This document shows positions 49,915-64,000 of a stretch of DNA of 64,000 nt, one piece after another; position 1 is the stretch's first letter; every line of letters starts with the position of its first letter. Position numbers and translations under genes: made by a program. The DNA lies in the NCBI GenBank assembly GCA_012861695.1, contig JAAOOA010000166.1, positions 372,001 to 436,000 on the forward strand, read 5' to 3'. The notes under the pieces were generated by a model, which worked only from the letters and a program-made list of their open reading frames with translations, made no database searches and was not told where the DNA came from. This DNA is from Trematomus loennbergii (taxonomy: Eukaryota > Chordata > Actinopteri > Perciformes > Nototheniidae).

Positions 49915-50690
49915 CCAGGCTGTTTTTAACATTATTCAGACTCAGCTCGCTGAGCTTAAGCTTCTTTTAAATGTTGAGAAAACCAAGGTAATGCTTTTTT
50001 CAAAAGCAAAAAAGACTCCAGAGACTGCTTTGGATATTGTTACTATGCAAGGACAAGTACTCGACGTGGTTACCTGTTACAAATACCTAGGTATCTGGCT
50101 TGATGATTGTCTTACTTTTAAACTTCAGGTCATTAATCTGCTTAAAAAGCTGAGGATTAGACTGGGTTTCTTTTTCAGAAACAAGTCCTTTTCAACTAAA
50201 ACATGCCCCATGATTAACTGCGAGGAAGACGAAACTTACAGCACCTCCTCATGGACTGCTACAGAGCCGAGGAGGTCTGGTCGCTCCTACAGGGCATCGA
50301 TTTGGAGTTCAATGTAGAATATGCCTCAATTATGTATTGTATTCTGGATGAGGGGATGGACATAAACACAGGGAACTTTTTCAGCTGGTAATTTGTATAA
50401 CATGTATGAAAATCTGGAAAACAAGGTGCAAGATGATACTAAATCAGACGATAATAAACAGTGGCACCATCGTGAAACAAATACTTACTGAACTAAGGAG
50501 AAGAAAAACCTGGACAAACCCCAGACTCAGCCATGGGGCATTTTGAGTCTGTGACCGAACTGAGTCTCATTGGAATATAAACGTGCTCTCTTTATGTTAT
50601 TTATATATTTATGCATTGTGTGTTATGTGTATTATTAATGTAACTTTTGTATATCATGTACTGCCAAATAATTTAAAATAAAGTTTTCCA
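49915..50690 (+). pseudogene. LINE remnants, two families joined
   Basis: 49915-50195 reads [10 protein letters not shown] and [19 protein letters not shown], the same LINE as 32840-34125. At about 50195 it switches to another sequence (CEEDETYSTSS onward) that ends with AATAAAG and an A-rich tail near 50690. The part around 50450-50560 matches the reverse complement of 54170-54310, an L1/Tx1-like 3' end. No intact frame. Confidence 0.65.
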
Positions 50691-50695
50691 AAAAA

Positions 50696-51165
50696 AAAGG
50701 AAAAGACATCAGCAAGCAATGTGATATACCATGGGTAGACCAAAAGTAAGTCTTCTCTCTTATTTTTAATATATTTCTAATCTTGTCACTCTTGAAGGAG
50801 TGTGGCACTCACACAAACGCAAACTTATTGCAATGTTTCTATTTTTAAATAGAAACATTGCAAGAAGAGTCTATATACAAGTAAATGGAATATGATATAT
50901 ACATAATTTGCAAGATGCAAACAGATGAATGTTTATGGATGTTCTTTACATAGCTTAGGTGTGTAATAGTGTTATGGCCTGTGGTCATTCCTCCCTGTAC
51001 TAAATAAGCCAGCTCATTAGCTTCTGTATTGTGAATTGTTTACAATACTGCTCCAAAATGCTTTGTTTAACCCTCCTATTATTTTGCTGGCTACTTTCGC
51101 CTCATTATTTATATTAAGCTTTTGGACCGGCTGTGAAATGGTGACGCAGCTTCAGTCCTTCGACT
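50696..51165. other. No gene; contains a perfect 17-bp hairpin
   Basis: 50828-50844 pairs perfectly with 50847-50863 across a TT loop (TTGCAATGTTTCTATTT and complement). Confidence 0.75.
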
Positions 51166-51169
51166 TCTA

Positions 51170-51755
<586 letters not shown>

Positions 51756-51787
51756 ACTACAGGAACCATCCTCTCAAACAAACCAAC

Positions 51788-51803
51788 GGCTCTTTTAAGA
51801 GCC
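51788..51803 (+). terminator. H2A 3' stem-loop
   Basis: Perfect GGCTCTTTTAAGAGCC, 32 nt after the stop. Confidence 0.97.
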
Positions 51804-52995
51804 ACACTCACCCTAACTAAAGATCGCCTTCCTTTTATTATTTATAGTTTTATAAAGGTTTCCTGGGGAATTCTCCTTCCATTATTAGAAATATCCCACT
51901 GTTCATCAATCATTCACCTTGTTATGATGGCCAACTGAAGGAACACATCTACTGCACATTTAATTCCCACACAGATATGGTAGGCTACCATGCGCATTAT
52001 TCTGATGTTTGAACTGTCTTGTAGAGCCACTGCTGGCACATAGACATTTAATACATTAGCTATATATAATAATACCTGTCATTTATATAGCACTTTTTCT
52101 GATGCTCAAAGCGCTTACATATATAATGTTCAAATCTCTCGCTGTTCTATATATTACCACATGAACCAAAGAACATTCATTAACCTTCATGAATGCATTT
52201 AATGCAGTGCTAAAGGGTTGGAGTTCACTCATTTGTGTCTTATCTTTGACAATATATGACAATGAGTGATGAAAATGGGAATAATAAAAATTAGACAGTT
52301 AATGACTGAAGACATTTCCATAAAAGCTCGTCACTTTACTTAATCACAAAGCACTGCAACAGCGTTGCATTATTAACTTTATTTAAATATGGAAGTTTAC
52401 ATTTAAATGTCTTTAAATTAAATACCTTTAAAAAAGGTAAATCGTACAGTCAGGAGAGAAGAGTCTTGTTTTACTTGATTGGAGCAAAAATAGTGCTCAG
52501 CATCAAAAACGCTGAAAAGGCGTTTTTTTCAGCACGGCTCAGTCCAAAAATCAAGCACGTCTGAATAAATACATGTGCTCAATTCAAATGATGAACAAGT
52601 TTGAATTATAAAAAAGACACTTCAGCTCTAATAGAAATGTAAAGAATGCACTGAGGAGAGGTGCTACTTGAGGTGGAAATACACTGGAATAATTTAAATA
52701 AAAAAACACATAAAATACCTACATAATAAATATGTTGTTGATTTTATAACAACATTTAAACATATGAATATAAATGTGAATAGCTATTTTACTAAATATA
52801 TATTTATATATATATATATCATTAATTCAATTATAGAAGGACCCTTGGTTGTGTTACATCACAGCTAAATAAGATCCCTTGATTCAATCAGACAAAGACA
52901 AGAGTGTTTAACATGCTCATTCCAGCGGCTACCAAACTACAGGGATAAGACATAAAAGGGGGGGGTGCAGATCAAAGTACATCGTAGGGCTCAGT
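51804..52995. other. No gene; short reversed LINE tail
   Basis: 52070-52115 is the complement of an AAGCGCTTTGAGCA ... TGCTATATAAATGACAGG L2-like tail. The remainder is AT-rich, with a (TA)n patch near 52797-52820. Confidence 0.6.
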
Positions 52996-53011
52996 CATGC
53001 GCAGACGATAA

Positions 53012-53061
53012 CCAATCCCGTGCGAGCAGCACAGTATATTTGCATCGAGGGGATATAAATA
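53012..53061 (+). promoter_or_regulatory. H2B promoter: CCAAT, octamer, TATA
   Basis: CCAAT 53012-53016, octamer ATTTGCAT 53038-53045, TATAAATA 53054-53061, 53 bp before the ATG. Confidence 0.92.
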
Positions 53062-53113
53062 GACCGCGCTGTGTCTGTGAGGCACCGAGTCTGACCAACC
53101 TCACTCTCTAATC

Positions 53114-53492
<379 letters not shown>

Positions 53493-53520
53493 ACTCTGCT
53501 GCTGATATCAACAACACAAA

Positions 53521-53536
53521 GGCTCTTTTAAGAGCC
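53521..53536 (+). terminator. H2B 3' stem-loop
   Basis: Perfect 16-mer, 28 nt after the stop. Confidence 0.97.
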
Positions 53537-54099
53537 ACCCACTACGTCTATAGATGTGTTCCTCTGTTTTGAAGTGTCATGCACGATAAATGATTCGCAT
53601 ACATGATATGTAAATCACTTCAAATACATATTTGATACGTAAACGTTCAAAGAGGCCTTGTTTACACACCATTTCCACAATGGCTCAGGCAAAACACAAC
53701 TTGTGCATCATTTAAAGACTGTTTTTTTCTCTCGCAGTGTAAATGCAAATATTAGCCGTAGACATATGCCGCGTGCTTTACTTCCTCTTTATTTTCATCT
53801 CAATGCAATATATCTGTCCAACAGCACCCTCTGGCTACAACAGGACACAACACGTTGTTTTACTATAATATCAGCATCAGGGGTAAGCTTTCATCATTGA
53901 CCCTGGAAAGATTATCAATAGATTTTTTTATTCTGGTCAAGCCCAATAATATTACCTTTTTTTGGGTGTCATGCCAGAAAACGCTAGGCCACCTTTTATA
54001 CACCACTTCAATTAGAAGTTTTTACTTTTTTATTATTAAAACTGTTTTCAATTGTTTTTTCAATACATAATAGACATACACAAACCACTACATAAAAAC
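53537..54099. other. No gene seen
   Basis: AT-rich spacer that passes into LINE-derived sequence. Confidence 0.5.
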
Positions 54100-55940
54100 A
54101 TGTACACACAACTCATACATACATACTTAAACACAAAAGAACAGTATTTCAGACCGCAGAAAGGGAATTGTCCGATCAGCCTTTGTTCAATCACAGACTC
54201 AGTATGCTCCATGGTAGTCTTTGACTTGTCCAGGCTTTTTCTTCTCCTTAGCTCGGTTCCGATATGTTTTGTTATGGTACAACTGTTAATTATTGTTTGA
54301 TGTATTACCACGGTGCATCTGGTCTTCTATATCTGCATACAAGGGATGCAGAAGAAACAACTTGGGTGCTTTCAATAAGTGATAGGTTTTTGTATATAAT
54401 ATATCCACCATATTTATATTCATTTATTTAAAAACAAATATATATATATTTGGAAGTCCATTTCATTTAAAGGTGTATACTCATTTATGAAATCAGCATA
54501 TACTAATTTGTAGTATGGGCCATGTCTCGCTCTACCTCTCCTTTTTTTCCACCTTGATATATCCCCAACCCAGGGTGCTTTCCTTGATATTGCCGCTGTA
54601 AACATTTTAACAAAAGTAATTTTAAGTTTAATATCTAGGTCTATGGCTCCCAAGCCTCCATCCCTTCTTTTAAAGGGGACCTATCATGCAAAATGCACTT
54701 TTGTACGTCTTTTATACATGAATATGTGTCCCCGGTGTTCAGGGAACTCACCAAGTGTCAGAAAACACAACCCTCTCTATTTTCCTCCATACCCAAATCT
54801 CTAAAAAAAGGGGCTGCAACGGATCTGATAAAAACTGATCCAGATTTGAACACTGTCCTGACGTCAGGACGGTGGCGCTACGGCTATTGGGCCAACTCCA
54901 CCAATCAGGAGGAGACAGCCACGGCCATTGCCGTTCGAAAGCGCTGGACACGCTGTAGTACATATGACAGGCCTGTAGGTGGTGCTGTTCTCACTGAATC
55001 TGCCCTTGCCAAAACAGAGCTAAAAAATGTCAAATTGAGCAAAATGAGGCATGGCTAAAATGCATGATCTGTTTGGTATTTTGGAAGAAAAAAAAGTATA
55101 AATATGCCTTATATAGGTATGGTCCTACACTATATTATTCAAATATAGCATGATAGGTCCACTTTAAATAATGAATTTCGTTGAGTAACCTCCTTCGTTG
55201 TGCCCCACACCAAATGTACACATTGTTTGTTTAATTATTTAATTATTTGGGAGGGTGGGGGAAATGTTTGCCAAGAAAAGGATCTTTCCTAGTATGAATG
55301 TTTTAACGATGTTAATTCTTGTTTTATAATTTGTATTTGTATTTTCCCCTTTTTTTACTACTTCTTTGATTTCAGTTTATTCTCCCAATTTAGGTCAGCA
55401 CAGTTTTCATTACAGTCAAACCAAGTATTTGTATTTCTTGTTTAATTTAAACCGTTAATGGCATAAATTAAGTTTCCTATTATCTATTTTAGATTTGTTA
55501 TGTATATGATCATTCCTGGTTTAGTTTATCAATTTCAGTTTTTAAATGAGAAAATATTTTCTACACCCGTTTTTGATTGAACTTTAATATGTTTTAAAAT
55601 CATATACTGTTTGATTAGAGTAACACATTTACTATGTTTTGCTTCATTTAATTCTCTACATTTGAATTTAAATAAATGTTTTATCCTATGTTTGAATGTT
55701 TCCCATAATCTACAGGATTGTACCATTATCACATCCTGAGAAATTGTGGATTCTTTCACATTTTAGTATCACTAATTCTTATAAATATTTCCTTTATCGA
55801 ATATGGATCTTTAAGTTCTCTTAAGTCAGCACTAATGTACTTTGAACATAGGTTTCCCTGCCAACTGAATTTCAGTGGATACACAAGAGGTATTTTTATT
55901 GCTCGAAGCAATCGAAGAGAAATGTCAGCTCAGAATTGAT
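54100..55940 (-). pseudogene. L1/Tx1-like LINE 3' remnant, split by a MITE
   Basis: The minus strand has a short frame GAIDLDIKLKITFVKM ... WKKRRGRARHGPYYKLVYADF with the GGLGAIDL motif typical of the L1/Tx1 ORF2 post-RT region. Further down the strand it shares sequence with 50450-50560. The element at 54670-55166 interrupts it. Upstream (55170-55940) is AT-rich, decayed LINE-like sequence. Not functional. Confidence 0.5.
54670..55166. mobile_element. MITE with TTTAAAGGGGACCTATCATGC ends (complete)
   Basis: Terminal inverted repeats of about 20 bp (AAAGGGGACCTATCATGC; GCATGATAGGTCCACTTT) bound a non-coding 0.5-kb unit with an internal CCTGACGTCAGG palindrome. The truncated copy at 5801-5968 is the same family. 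Confidence 0.85.
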
Positions 55941-56053
55941 AAAATGCTGCAATAACTTACCATTTATATACAATATGTTATACTATTGTCATGCAGTTTA
56001 GTAACACTATGGAGTGTCCTCTCCATACTGGCTCCATCCTTCTGTGTGTCATC

Positions 56054-58360
56054 CAGTGCCTTGCAAAAGTATTCAGCCGCCGCCCTGGCCCTTTTCTTGT
56101 TTTATTGTATGAAAACATTTAATTTAATTTGATTTTTGCAGATTTTGTTTTTATTGATGTACACAACATGCATCTTTGATGATCAAAACATATTTTTCAT
56201 TGTGAAAAAACAAGAAATAATGAATAATGCATAACTATTCAGCCCCCGAAGTCAATAGTAGAGCCACCTTTTGCAGCAATTACAGCTTCAAGTCTCTTGG
56301 GGTATGTGTCTATAAGTGTCAAGTTTCCTCTGTTTTTGTGCAGATTCCCCACTTGAAAGGGACTTGAGGCATCTACTGGACTTTGAGAACAGGATTCCAC
56401 TCCAATGACACAGCTTTCTTTTCAGACTTTTTATTAGCAGTTCACTTAAATGTCTTTGCTGACTGGGTCACTTTATGCAGGTGAAAAACCTTTGAAAACA
56501 AGAAAGATTCATTTGATAACTTTGTAAGTTATCAAAATAAATAAAGCATGTAAACATGTAAATAAAGCATGTAAACAATACATTTGTTTGGCAACTGCTG
56601 CCTTAATTATGAATATGTTACACATTGGTTCAGCAGACTAAGCACAGAAATATTAATTTTAAACATAAAAACGTTCTTTAAAACCAAGCTCTTTTAAAAT
56701 CTCAGCAGATTTAATTAACGGATTTTACCAGAAATGTTCTTAACAAATCAAATTAATTATTTTTAAACAAGAAAAGATTCTTTCCTCATTTAACTGAGGT
56801 ATTCAATTAAACAAAATGTCACTATCAATGCTTCTAATAAATCAAATGAATTCTTTATAACAAGACAGATATTTTCTCCCCTTTTAGCAGGAATCTGCAG
56901 TGGATTAAATTAACAGGATTGTATTAGAAAAGGGTTTAGTAAATCAAAATGAATACTTTTTAAGAATAAATATTTTCCTTATTTTACCTATCCTTCTGAC
57001 GATAAATAACAGAGCGTCTAAACTCAGAATGTTACGCACAATTAGCGCACCACATTGTAACCTATATCTATAAACAATGCTGTGCAGAGTTCTAACAAGA
57101 CACGTGGCACAAACGCAAACTATCTAACAGAACATAAACATTAGCGGCTCTGCGGAGCTTTCACACAACATTATGGATCTGATCTTACCGGCTGCCTGTC
57201 CTGACTTGGTAGAAATGCCTCCCGTCTACACGCTTCAGTCTACCAGGATCGCACACAGCAACTATTTAAGGCCACATTTACACGAGAACGAAACGGCTTG
57301 TATCTGCATAGTTTCTCGTACGTATAGCCCTATTATTTACACGAGGCCGTAACAAACGGACCCCACAAACGATAACGGGTCCCAAGGTGGATAGATTTGC
57401 AAACGAAACTCTCTGGGGGGTCAAACGAGTCCGTGTAATCGCCTCTATCGAATATTTCCTGAAAAATAACGATAGCCCCACCTCTCCCGCCTCTGCTGCT
57501 CACTGCTGTAGCATGGCCAGTAGCTACTGTCAGTAGCTACTGCTAGTGCTACTGCTACTGACCATGCTACAGATGTTAGTACAACATCTACAGCTTGACC
57601 ATGCTACAGATGTTAGTGCAAAATCTACAGCTCCTCTACCACAACCATCAGCAACAAGTGGACATGGAGAATTACATGAACTACTACATGTTGCTAACTC
57701 CACCGCGGGGCATAAACAGAAGGGTAGCCATGGCAACATTGCTCCGGGCTGCTCGGGGTCTTCTTCGCTGCTTTTGGTATTTTGTGGCGGAAATTACAGC
57801 GCCACTTACAGTCCCGGCATATGTACTACAGCGTTTCCAGCGGTCTCGTTTGAACAGACACGTTAAATGAAACGAATGCATGTGAATGGAAGACTTTTTA
57901 CTGTGCATAAACGCAAACGTTCCCGTGTAAAAGCAGCCTAAATCCTTCTCCAGGAGCAGCACTGGGCTTTCTGATTAGGGTGATTGCACCCAGCTTGCCA
58001 GAGGAGGCAGGACTGCCTGCGATCATTACACACCTGTTGTCTATCCCTATTAATTGGTGACTTGTATTGAAATGAAACATATTTGTAGCTCTAATGATTT
58101 AATTTCTGATTAAAATTAAGCTATTTTGTTATTGATATGTAGCCTATCCATATATATTATTTTTCGACTACTTGTAATCTGTTTTTTATTTTATATTTAT
58201 TAAAGCCTTAGGCCCTGTTTGACTTTACAAAAAGCTTGGCACATCCATTTAGGGGAATCTTCCGCATGCCTTTTGGCGAACTCCAAACGTGTTTTCTTGT
58301 TTTTTTCCTTAAGCAATGGCTTCTTTCTGGCCAAGGGGGTGAATACTTTGCATGGCACTG
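56054..58360. mobile_element. Decayed Tc1-like element
   Basis: Ends CAGTGCCTTGCAAAAGTATTC (56054) and GTGAATACTTTGCATGGCACTG (to 58360) are imperfect inverted repeats of a fish Tc1 type. Sequence next to the right end (CTCCAAACGTGTTTTCTTG) is familiar from this group. The right flank is TA as expected, but the left flank is TC. No transposase frame remains. A Harbinger-like MITE sits inside. Confidence 0.65.
57270..57938. mobile_element. Harbinger-like MITE nested in the Tc1-like element
   Basis: Inverted ends GGCCACATTTACACGAGAACG and CGTTCCCGTGTAAAAGCAGCC are flanked by TAA on both sides. Inside, 57520-57630 has a repeated CATGCTACAGATGTTAGT unit. Confidence 0.75.
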
Positions 58361-59280
58361 TATGCCCTGTTTGCATTTGGCTCTACTGTAGACCTGCAAG
58401 TGAATCTACCTCTTATGATATACCAACAACTCAAAGGCTCTGCCACTGCATCTGAACACCTATTCCAAACATTTCCTTTGAGAAATGTCCCTATATGATA
58501 ATGAATCGGCTTATTTTTCAATCTCATAAATGACACGAATCATGAATATGTTTTGTTTTTATGCTTCTGTCAAAGTATAAACTGGATAAATAAATACTTT
58601 TTGAATGTAATCATACTCTCAGAAAAGGAGTTTGACCCTTCTAAACCCTGCTAAAGACTCGATACGATAGCATATTATCAGAGCTAAAGTAGTTATATTG
58701 TTTTTTTATCTTGTAAAAAAAATACAATCTGTCAAAAATGTTTCCATAAGGCAATACCATTTTCTAACAAATAATTTTCTCTACAAAAGTACCTTTTAAA
58801 TGTGTAAATTAAAAGCTTTAATTGACCAGATTTATAACATTTTGTGAGAGCTGAAATATGTTATAAGTTGAAGAAATCCAAGGTTATTTGTCTGTTACTT
58901 TATATTTTATATTTACCATTAACTATTTGGTACATTTCATGATGGCCACACAACCAAACCTAAATACAGTGTATAGATTCAGGTGTTTCTATTGGACTAA
59001 TTCTTACTTTTATGTCAAATGGTTGACATGTTTTATACAAATGTATGTCTTGACTAATCAGAAACAGTTTAGAATGAATGTCTCATAAAGAGTTTTTTTG
59101 AATACTTTGATCAACTTTAAATGTAATGTTAATCTCAGAAAGGGTCTTATTTCAATTATAAATGTTATTAAGCATGTGAGGGTTTTATTACATATTAACA
59201 AACGTTTAATCATCAAACGCTTAGTATAAAGCCTGACTGATTTATATAAGCAATATTTAAAGGAAGAGAAAATGTTTTGA
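58361..59280. other. No gene seen
   Basis: AT-rich spacer before H4. Confidence 0.6.
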
Positions 59281-59284
59281 AAGA

Positions 59285-59741
<457 letters not shown>

Positions 59742-59773
59742 ACATCTACACCCTGACATACCTGAAAAACAAC

Positions 59774-59789
59774 GGCTCTTTTAAGAGCC
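59774..59789 (+). terminator. H4 3' stem-loop
   Basis: Perfect 16-mer, 32 nt after the stop. Confidence 0.97.
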
Positions 59790-61245
59790 ACCCACATTAC
59801 TTAAAGACTCTTTCCTTCGGCAATATCACACAGTTTTCAGTCAATGAACATTATATCAAACTAAATTCCATCAACAGAACTCTTGCTAGGATTCTTGATA
59901 TTAAAAATGTCATATTGGACAATGTTGTCTATCCGATAATCCAAGATGTACAAATCAATTCTGTTCTAAATACCTCAATGTCAAAGTCAGCCACTGGGTA
60001 TTGTCCACAGTAATCAATGTGGCTTTGAAGCCATTTCAGTTATGTATCTAATGATTCCGAGATTTAAAGAAAAGGTCGTCTGGATGATTTGTAACTACAC
60101 ATTTTAAATGTTTAAAATCCTCTTTGGACTATCCAGTATATCACACAATACCTGTTAGAAAATAATTTGGAACACTTCAGTTATTTGTTCTTTATTTTAA
60201 TTCTATAAATCTAAAAGATAACTTGTCATACCACACATTATCAGTTTAGATAACATGACTGATTTACATATTAAATGATAATGGTGTTTTGGCACCCAAA
60301 TGTATGCTTTTAAGGCTAAACATGTCATCATGGAAAGAACTAGGTCTGTATTATCTTCCCTGAATTTGAGGATGAACACCTAACTCAATAATGGGCCTGT
60401 GAACTTCCACTCATACCTGTGGAGGAAATTAATTACAAGCATTTCATCAAAAAACTACACCAACCAGCTACAACAAGCTGATGTCCACCAATAATAGTAA
60501 AAGACAGCTCTTCTCACTACCCTTTCGTTCATTCTTTCTATTTTTACACTGAATCTTCTACATCATATCATACATTATCAACTAATTATGTTTCCCACAT
60601 TCTTTAAGTCTCACATTTTATGTGATGTTATATGGTTTCATTGAGTCCTGATCTACAACATTCTACATTCACCTATATTATTTGACATTGACAGATTTAA
60701 ATTATGTTATTATCTCTACACTCAGTTATTCAAGATATCCTGCCAAGTTGTCATTATTCCATGCTCTGTTAGTGCTTATACTTCAGATATCCAAAAACAA
60801 ATGTCTAAAATATTGTTAGCATTGCTGTCCACTTCACCTCTTTTCTGTTATTTCAATATTTACATTAGGTTTTGGAAATGTCTATGGGTATATACTATCT
60901 AATGTGTACCTTTTCCCTAGCCTATTTATTACGTTTAAAGCCCATCTCTCCACATGGAATCATTAGCTTAATACATCGATCACATAATAAATACAGGAAA
61001 GCCCTTTACTTAAAAAACATTTGCATTAATGCACACACTCGATTCAATTCAGACATTTACAGGTTTGTTATAAAGGCATCAGGACAGCCTTCATGTAATC
61101 TCTAGAAATATATGAAATGCTTTCTTTTTGGACCAGTTTGAATGGCTTGCACTAGATTGCCTTGGGTAATATAGTATCTGATTGTTTATGTATGATATCA
61201 TATTTCTTGATTTAGGTTATCATTTTCATTTTTTTAAATAGACAA
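59790..61245. other. No gene seen
   Basis: AT-rich intergenic DNA up to the border of the inverted duplication. Confidence 0.65.
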
Positions 61246-61752
61246 AGTTCTTCAACCGTTTTATATTTTATCTTAATCTGGTGCAAGTGAACACCCTTCT
61301 TTTTTTTAAAGCTGGTTTTGAAATTATTTATTGGTGGTAGTGACATTAAACTGCCATGCTCACTTGGATCATCTTCCTGTGATCTGGCTTTTACTATTTA
61401 CATTTTGTTCATTTGAATTTTTGAGCACTATTTTTACATATTTTTGTTTGTATTGTACATCACTTCTACCTGGAGGTTATAAAATGCTTTACAAATAAAG
61501 CTATATTTGTTTCTTAAGTGCTGCAAATATAATAATGTATGTACAGTGTATATATACGAATGAGAATAGGTTTTATTACAAGTAGGTTAACACATACAAG
61601 GAATTTGCTATTTGGTGCATAAAAAGACACATGTATGAATAATACCTAGCAAAACAATTAGTTTATATTAATCTTTGAACGGGTGAAAACAATTTCAGAA
61701 AATACAGTCTCATTCTGAAAAGAATTCAGGCGGCAGACCGACCTGTTTTCTG

Positions 61753-61815
61753 ATTGGACGATCACAGTTACGGATCAATCTGACCAATGAGCGTACAGCT
61801 GCGCTCCTATATAAA
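61753..61815 (+). promoter_or_regulatory. H2A promoter: CCAAT boxes and TATA
   Basis: ATTGG 61753-61757, CCAAT 61784-61788, TATATAAA 61808-61815, 60 bp before the ATG. Confidence 0.87.
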
Positions 61816-61871
61816 CTGGTGAGAACTGTGATCGAGTTACTTTCTTCTTACGTCGAAGAATAATCACATAG

Positions 61872-62257
<386 letters not shown>

Positions 62258-62288
62258 ACACCCTGATCCCGCTTCAACAAACAACAAA

Positions 62289-62304
62289 GGCTCTTTTAAG
62301 AGCC
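62289..62304 (+). terminator. H2A 3' stem-loop
   Basis: Perfect 16-mer, 31 nt after the stop. Confidence 0.97.
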
Positions 62305-62523
62305 ACCCACTTCCAACTAAAGCACATTCCCCTCTTCACAACTACTTAATGACCCAGAACAGTAATCTCCCCCCTTGCCCTATATGTATTGAGGTGTACA
62401 ACATACACAACATGTCGTATATTACACCAAGTCACTCGACTAAAAACACCCACATTATAGAGCAATATAAATTTGAAACAACCCCAAATGACTACTAATG
62501 ATATATGTATTTCAGGTTGTAGC

Positions 62524-62960
62524 CTCGGGTCGGCAACAGGCGGACCGCGGTCCGGATCCGGACCCAGACGGACACGGACCTATAATCAATACATTAATAG
62601 GGGATTTCAATTTTGACGGGGCGATTCTATTTTAAGCCGCCGACAGGGGGCGAAAGAGACAGCGATACAGGGAGAGAAACACAGAAGAGACGAGAGAGCG
62701 GCAGAAAGAAGCGGAGAGGAAAGTGAGTGAAGAGAATAATTAGCGATACAGGGAGAGAAGCGGTGAATGTGAATACATTTAGGAATACTTTTTGGAATTA
62801 TTGGTGGAAAAGTTTCCTCATAAAATGTAATATTCATTACCAGCAGAACTGTGTGCACACTGCACAGCGCTGCAACATGTCTGTGAGGCCCCGCCCCCGC
62901 ACGCAGATCAGAGAGAAATCTCTTTTAAAATATATAGAAACGGAGATGGTTCGATAAAAT
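62524..62960 (+). mobile_element. hAT-like element left end
   Basis: CTCGGGTCGGCAACAGGCGG followed by CGCGGTCCGGATCCGGACCC resembles the end of a fish hAT family (CAGGGGTCGGCAAC type). A purine-rich stretch and ATG-containing short frames follow, but no transposase could be traced. The opposite end was not found in the window. Confidence 0.5.
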
Positions 62961-64000
62961 GTGAAAGATAACGTTTATGTAGCATTTCTTTATTGTCGAA
63001 ATGATGACATTTCATAACGGGATCAAATCAAAGTGAATGGCCTGCTGCTGCTGAATGCATGGGGCAAGTGACTGGAAACAGTTTTAAAAGTTATTACGTC
63101 GTTTCAGATAATAAATAATAATAGTAATTCATTCTATTTAGGGGCGCCTTTCAAAGCACCCAAGGACACCTGACAATTCATAACATATTCTAAGGAAAGG
63201 TTTAAGAGAGTACAAATAATGCAGGGAGCTGTCCAGAATGACCCAAAGATGTTGTGTTTGAGTTGTGCTCTTGATAAGCCATTAAAACAGTAAAATAAGT
63301 GTCTCCTGTTCACCAAAACATACCCATCTGTTATGGAAAAATAAAGTATTCCAAAAGTATTCTAAAAGTAATCTGAATACGTTACTTTTTTAAGACACGT
63401 AACTCTAACTGTATTCGGATTACTTTCAGAGCCATGTATTCAGTAACCGATTACATTTACAAAGTAACCCTCCCAACCCTGATTAAAAGTGCCAAAACGC
63501 CACTATGAGACAAAACACAAAGTGTTTGACCAAACATTCCCTCTCAAGTCAGAACTGAGGTCACAAAAAATAAGCAGTCTCAGAGCCCAATATGATCAGT
63601 CCACCAGGATCAAAATTAAAACTAAATATCGTTCCAGGGCAGGCTAACCGAGGCTAACCAATGAGCACCTGCATGTGTGTATGAGAATGGCCCGACACCA
63701 TTTCAGCCCAGATTTAAACTCCTGGCAGGACAAGCTCAAGCTCAATTCTCGCACTGAATTAAAGAAAAGTGAGTGAGGGACTGCAATATAAGAGGGAAAG
63801 AAAGAGAAACTTTAAAACTGTTCAATTGTTATGATGTGTAAAGACTGATATGTTCTATAATCGTCTGAAACTGTTAAGTCATGATGTGAAACGGTTAACA
63901 AAGCTATTTATTTAAATGCAGCCCGAGAGGAACATTACACATATCCACAGTATTTACTGTATATCTGTATAGTTCAATGTTAATTGACAATAAATATTGT
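62961..64000. other. Dispersed repeat and no recognised gene
   Basis: 63255-63482 repeats 32030-32292. After 63620 there is non-repetitive sequence (GGCTAACC duplicated near 63643-63660) in which I see no exon. Confidence 0.5.

Noticed and set aside
57546..57870. Frames rich in Leu/Gln at the nested MITE
   Set aside because: Generated by tandem CATGCTACAGATGTTAGT units inside a MITE.

Overview
The window is genomic DNA of a teleost fish, most likely a percomorph. The basis is intronless replication-dependent histone genes with TATA/CCAAT promoters and the metazoan 3' stem-loop, a hipposin-type H2A N-terminus, an intron-containing NAT8/camello-type acetyltransferase, and fish transposon families (piggyBac, Harbinger-like and hAT-like MITEs, Tc1-like, tRNA-SINE, LINE tails). 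Species assignment is inference. || Layout. 1-2.6 kb: minus-strand exons of a G2E3/HECT-like gene that runs off the left edge, with a frameshift and a stop in the most upstream exon seen. 2.7-9.6 kb: repeats, plus a broken H4 copy (5.2 kb) and a linker-histone fragment (6.8 kb), an eroded outlier of the histone cluster. 9.8-20.6 kb: a three-exon NAT8-like gene on the minus strand whose 9.7-kb second intron holds a giant palindrome (arms about 2.55 kb). 21.4-35.5 kb: nested transposons (piggyBac carrying a MITE and a SINE), a second palindrome (arms about 0.9 kb), LINE and Gypsy-like remnants. 36.5-62.5 kb: the main histone cluster, H1(+), H3(+), H2A(-), H2B(-), H3(-), H2B(-), H2A(+), H2B(+), H4(+), H2A(+). 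A Tc1-like element and LINE pieces lie between H2B and H4. 62.5-64 kb: a hAT-like end and dispersed repeats. || How the genes work together. Together H1, H2A, H2B, H3 and H4 supply the S-phase nucleosome set. Each gene has its own promoter: the H2B octamer, the H4 GGTCCG site, an H1 AAACACA box, and CCAAT plus TATA at H2A, H2B and H3. Each ends in the same 16-nt stem-loop for non-polyadenylated 3' processing. The two outer H2A genes sit in a large inverted duplication (39.9-42.2 versus 61.2-62.5 kb); one arm carries an adjacent H2B that the other precisely lacks. || Caution. Seven coding units (G2E3-like exon, H4 at 5.2 kb, NAT8-like exon 3, H2A at 40 and 62 kb, H2B at 49 and 53 kb) are each broken by one or a few single-base indels, nearly all deletions and several in short homopolymers, inside otherwise conserved reading frames. 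That pattern fits residual long-read assembly error at least as well as pseudogenisation.
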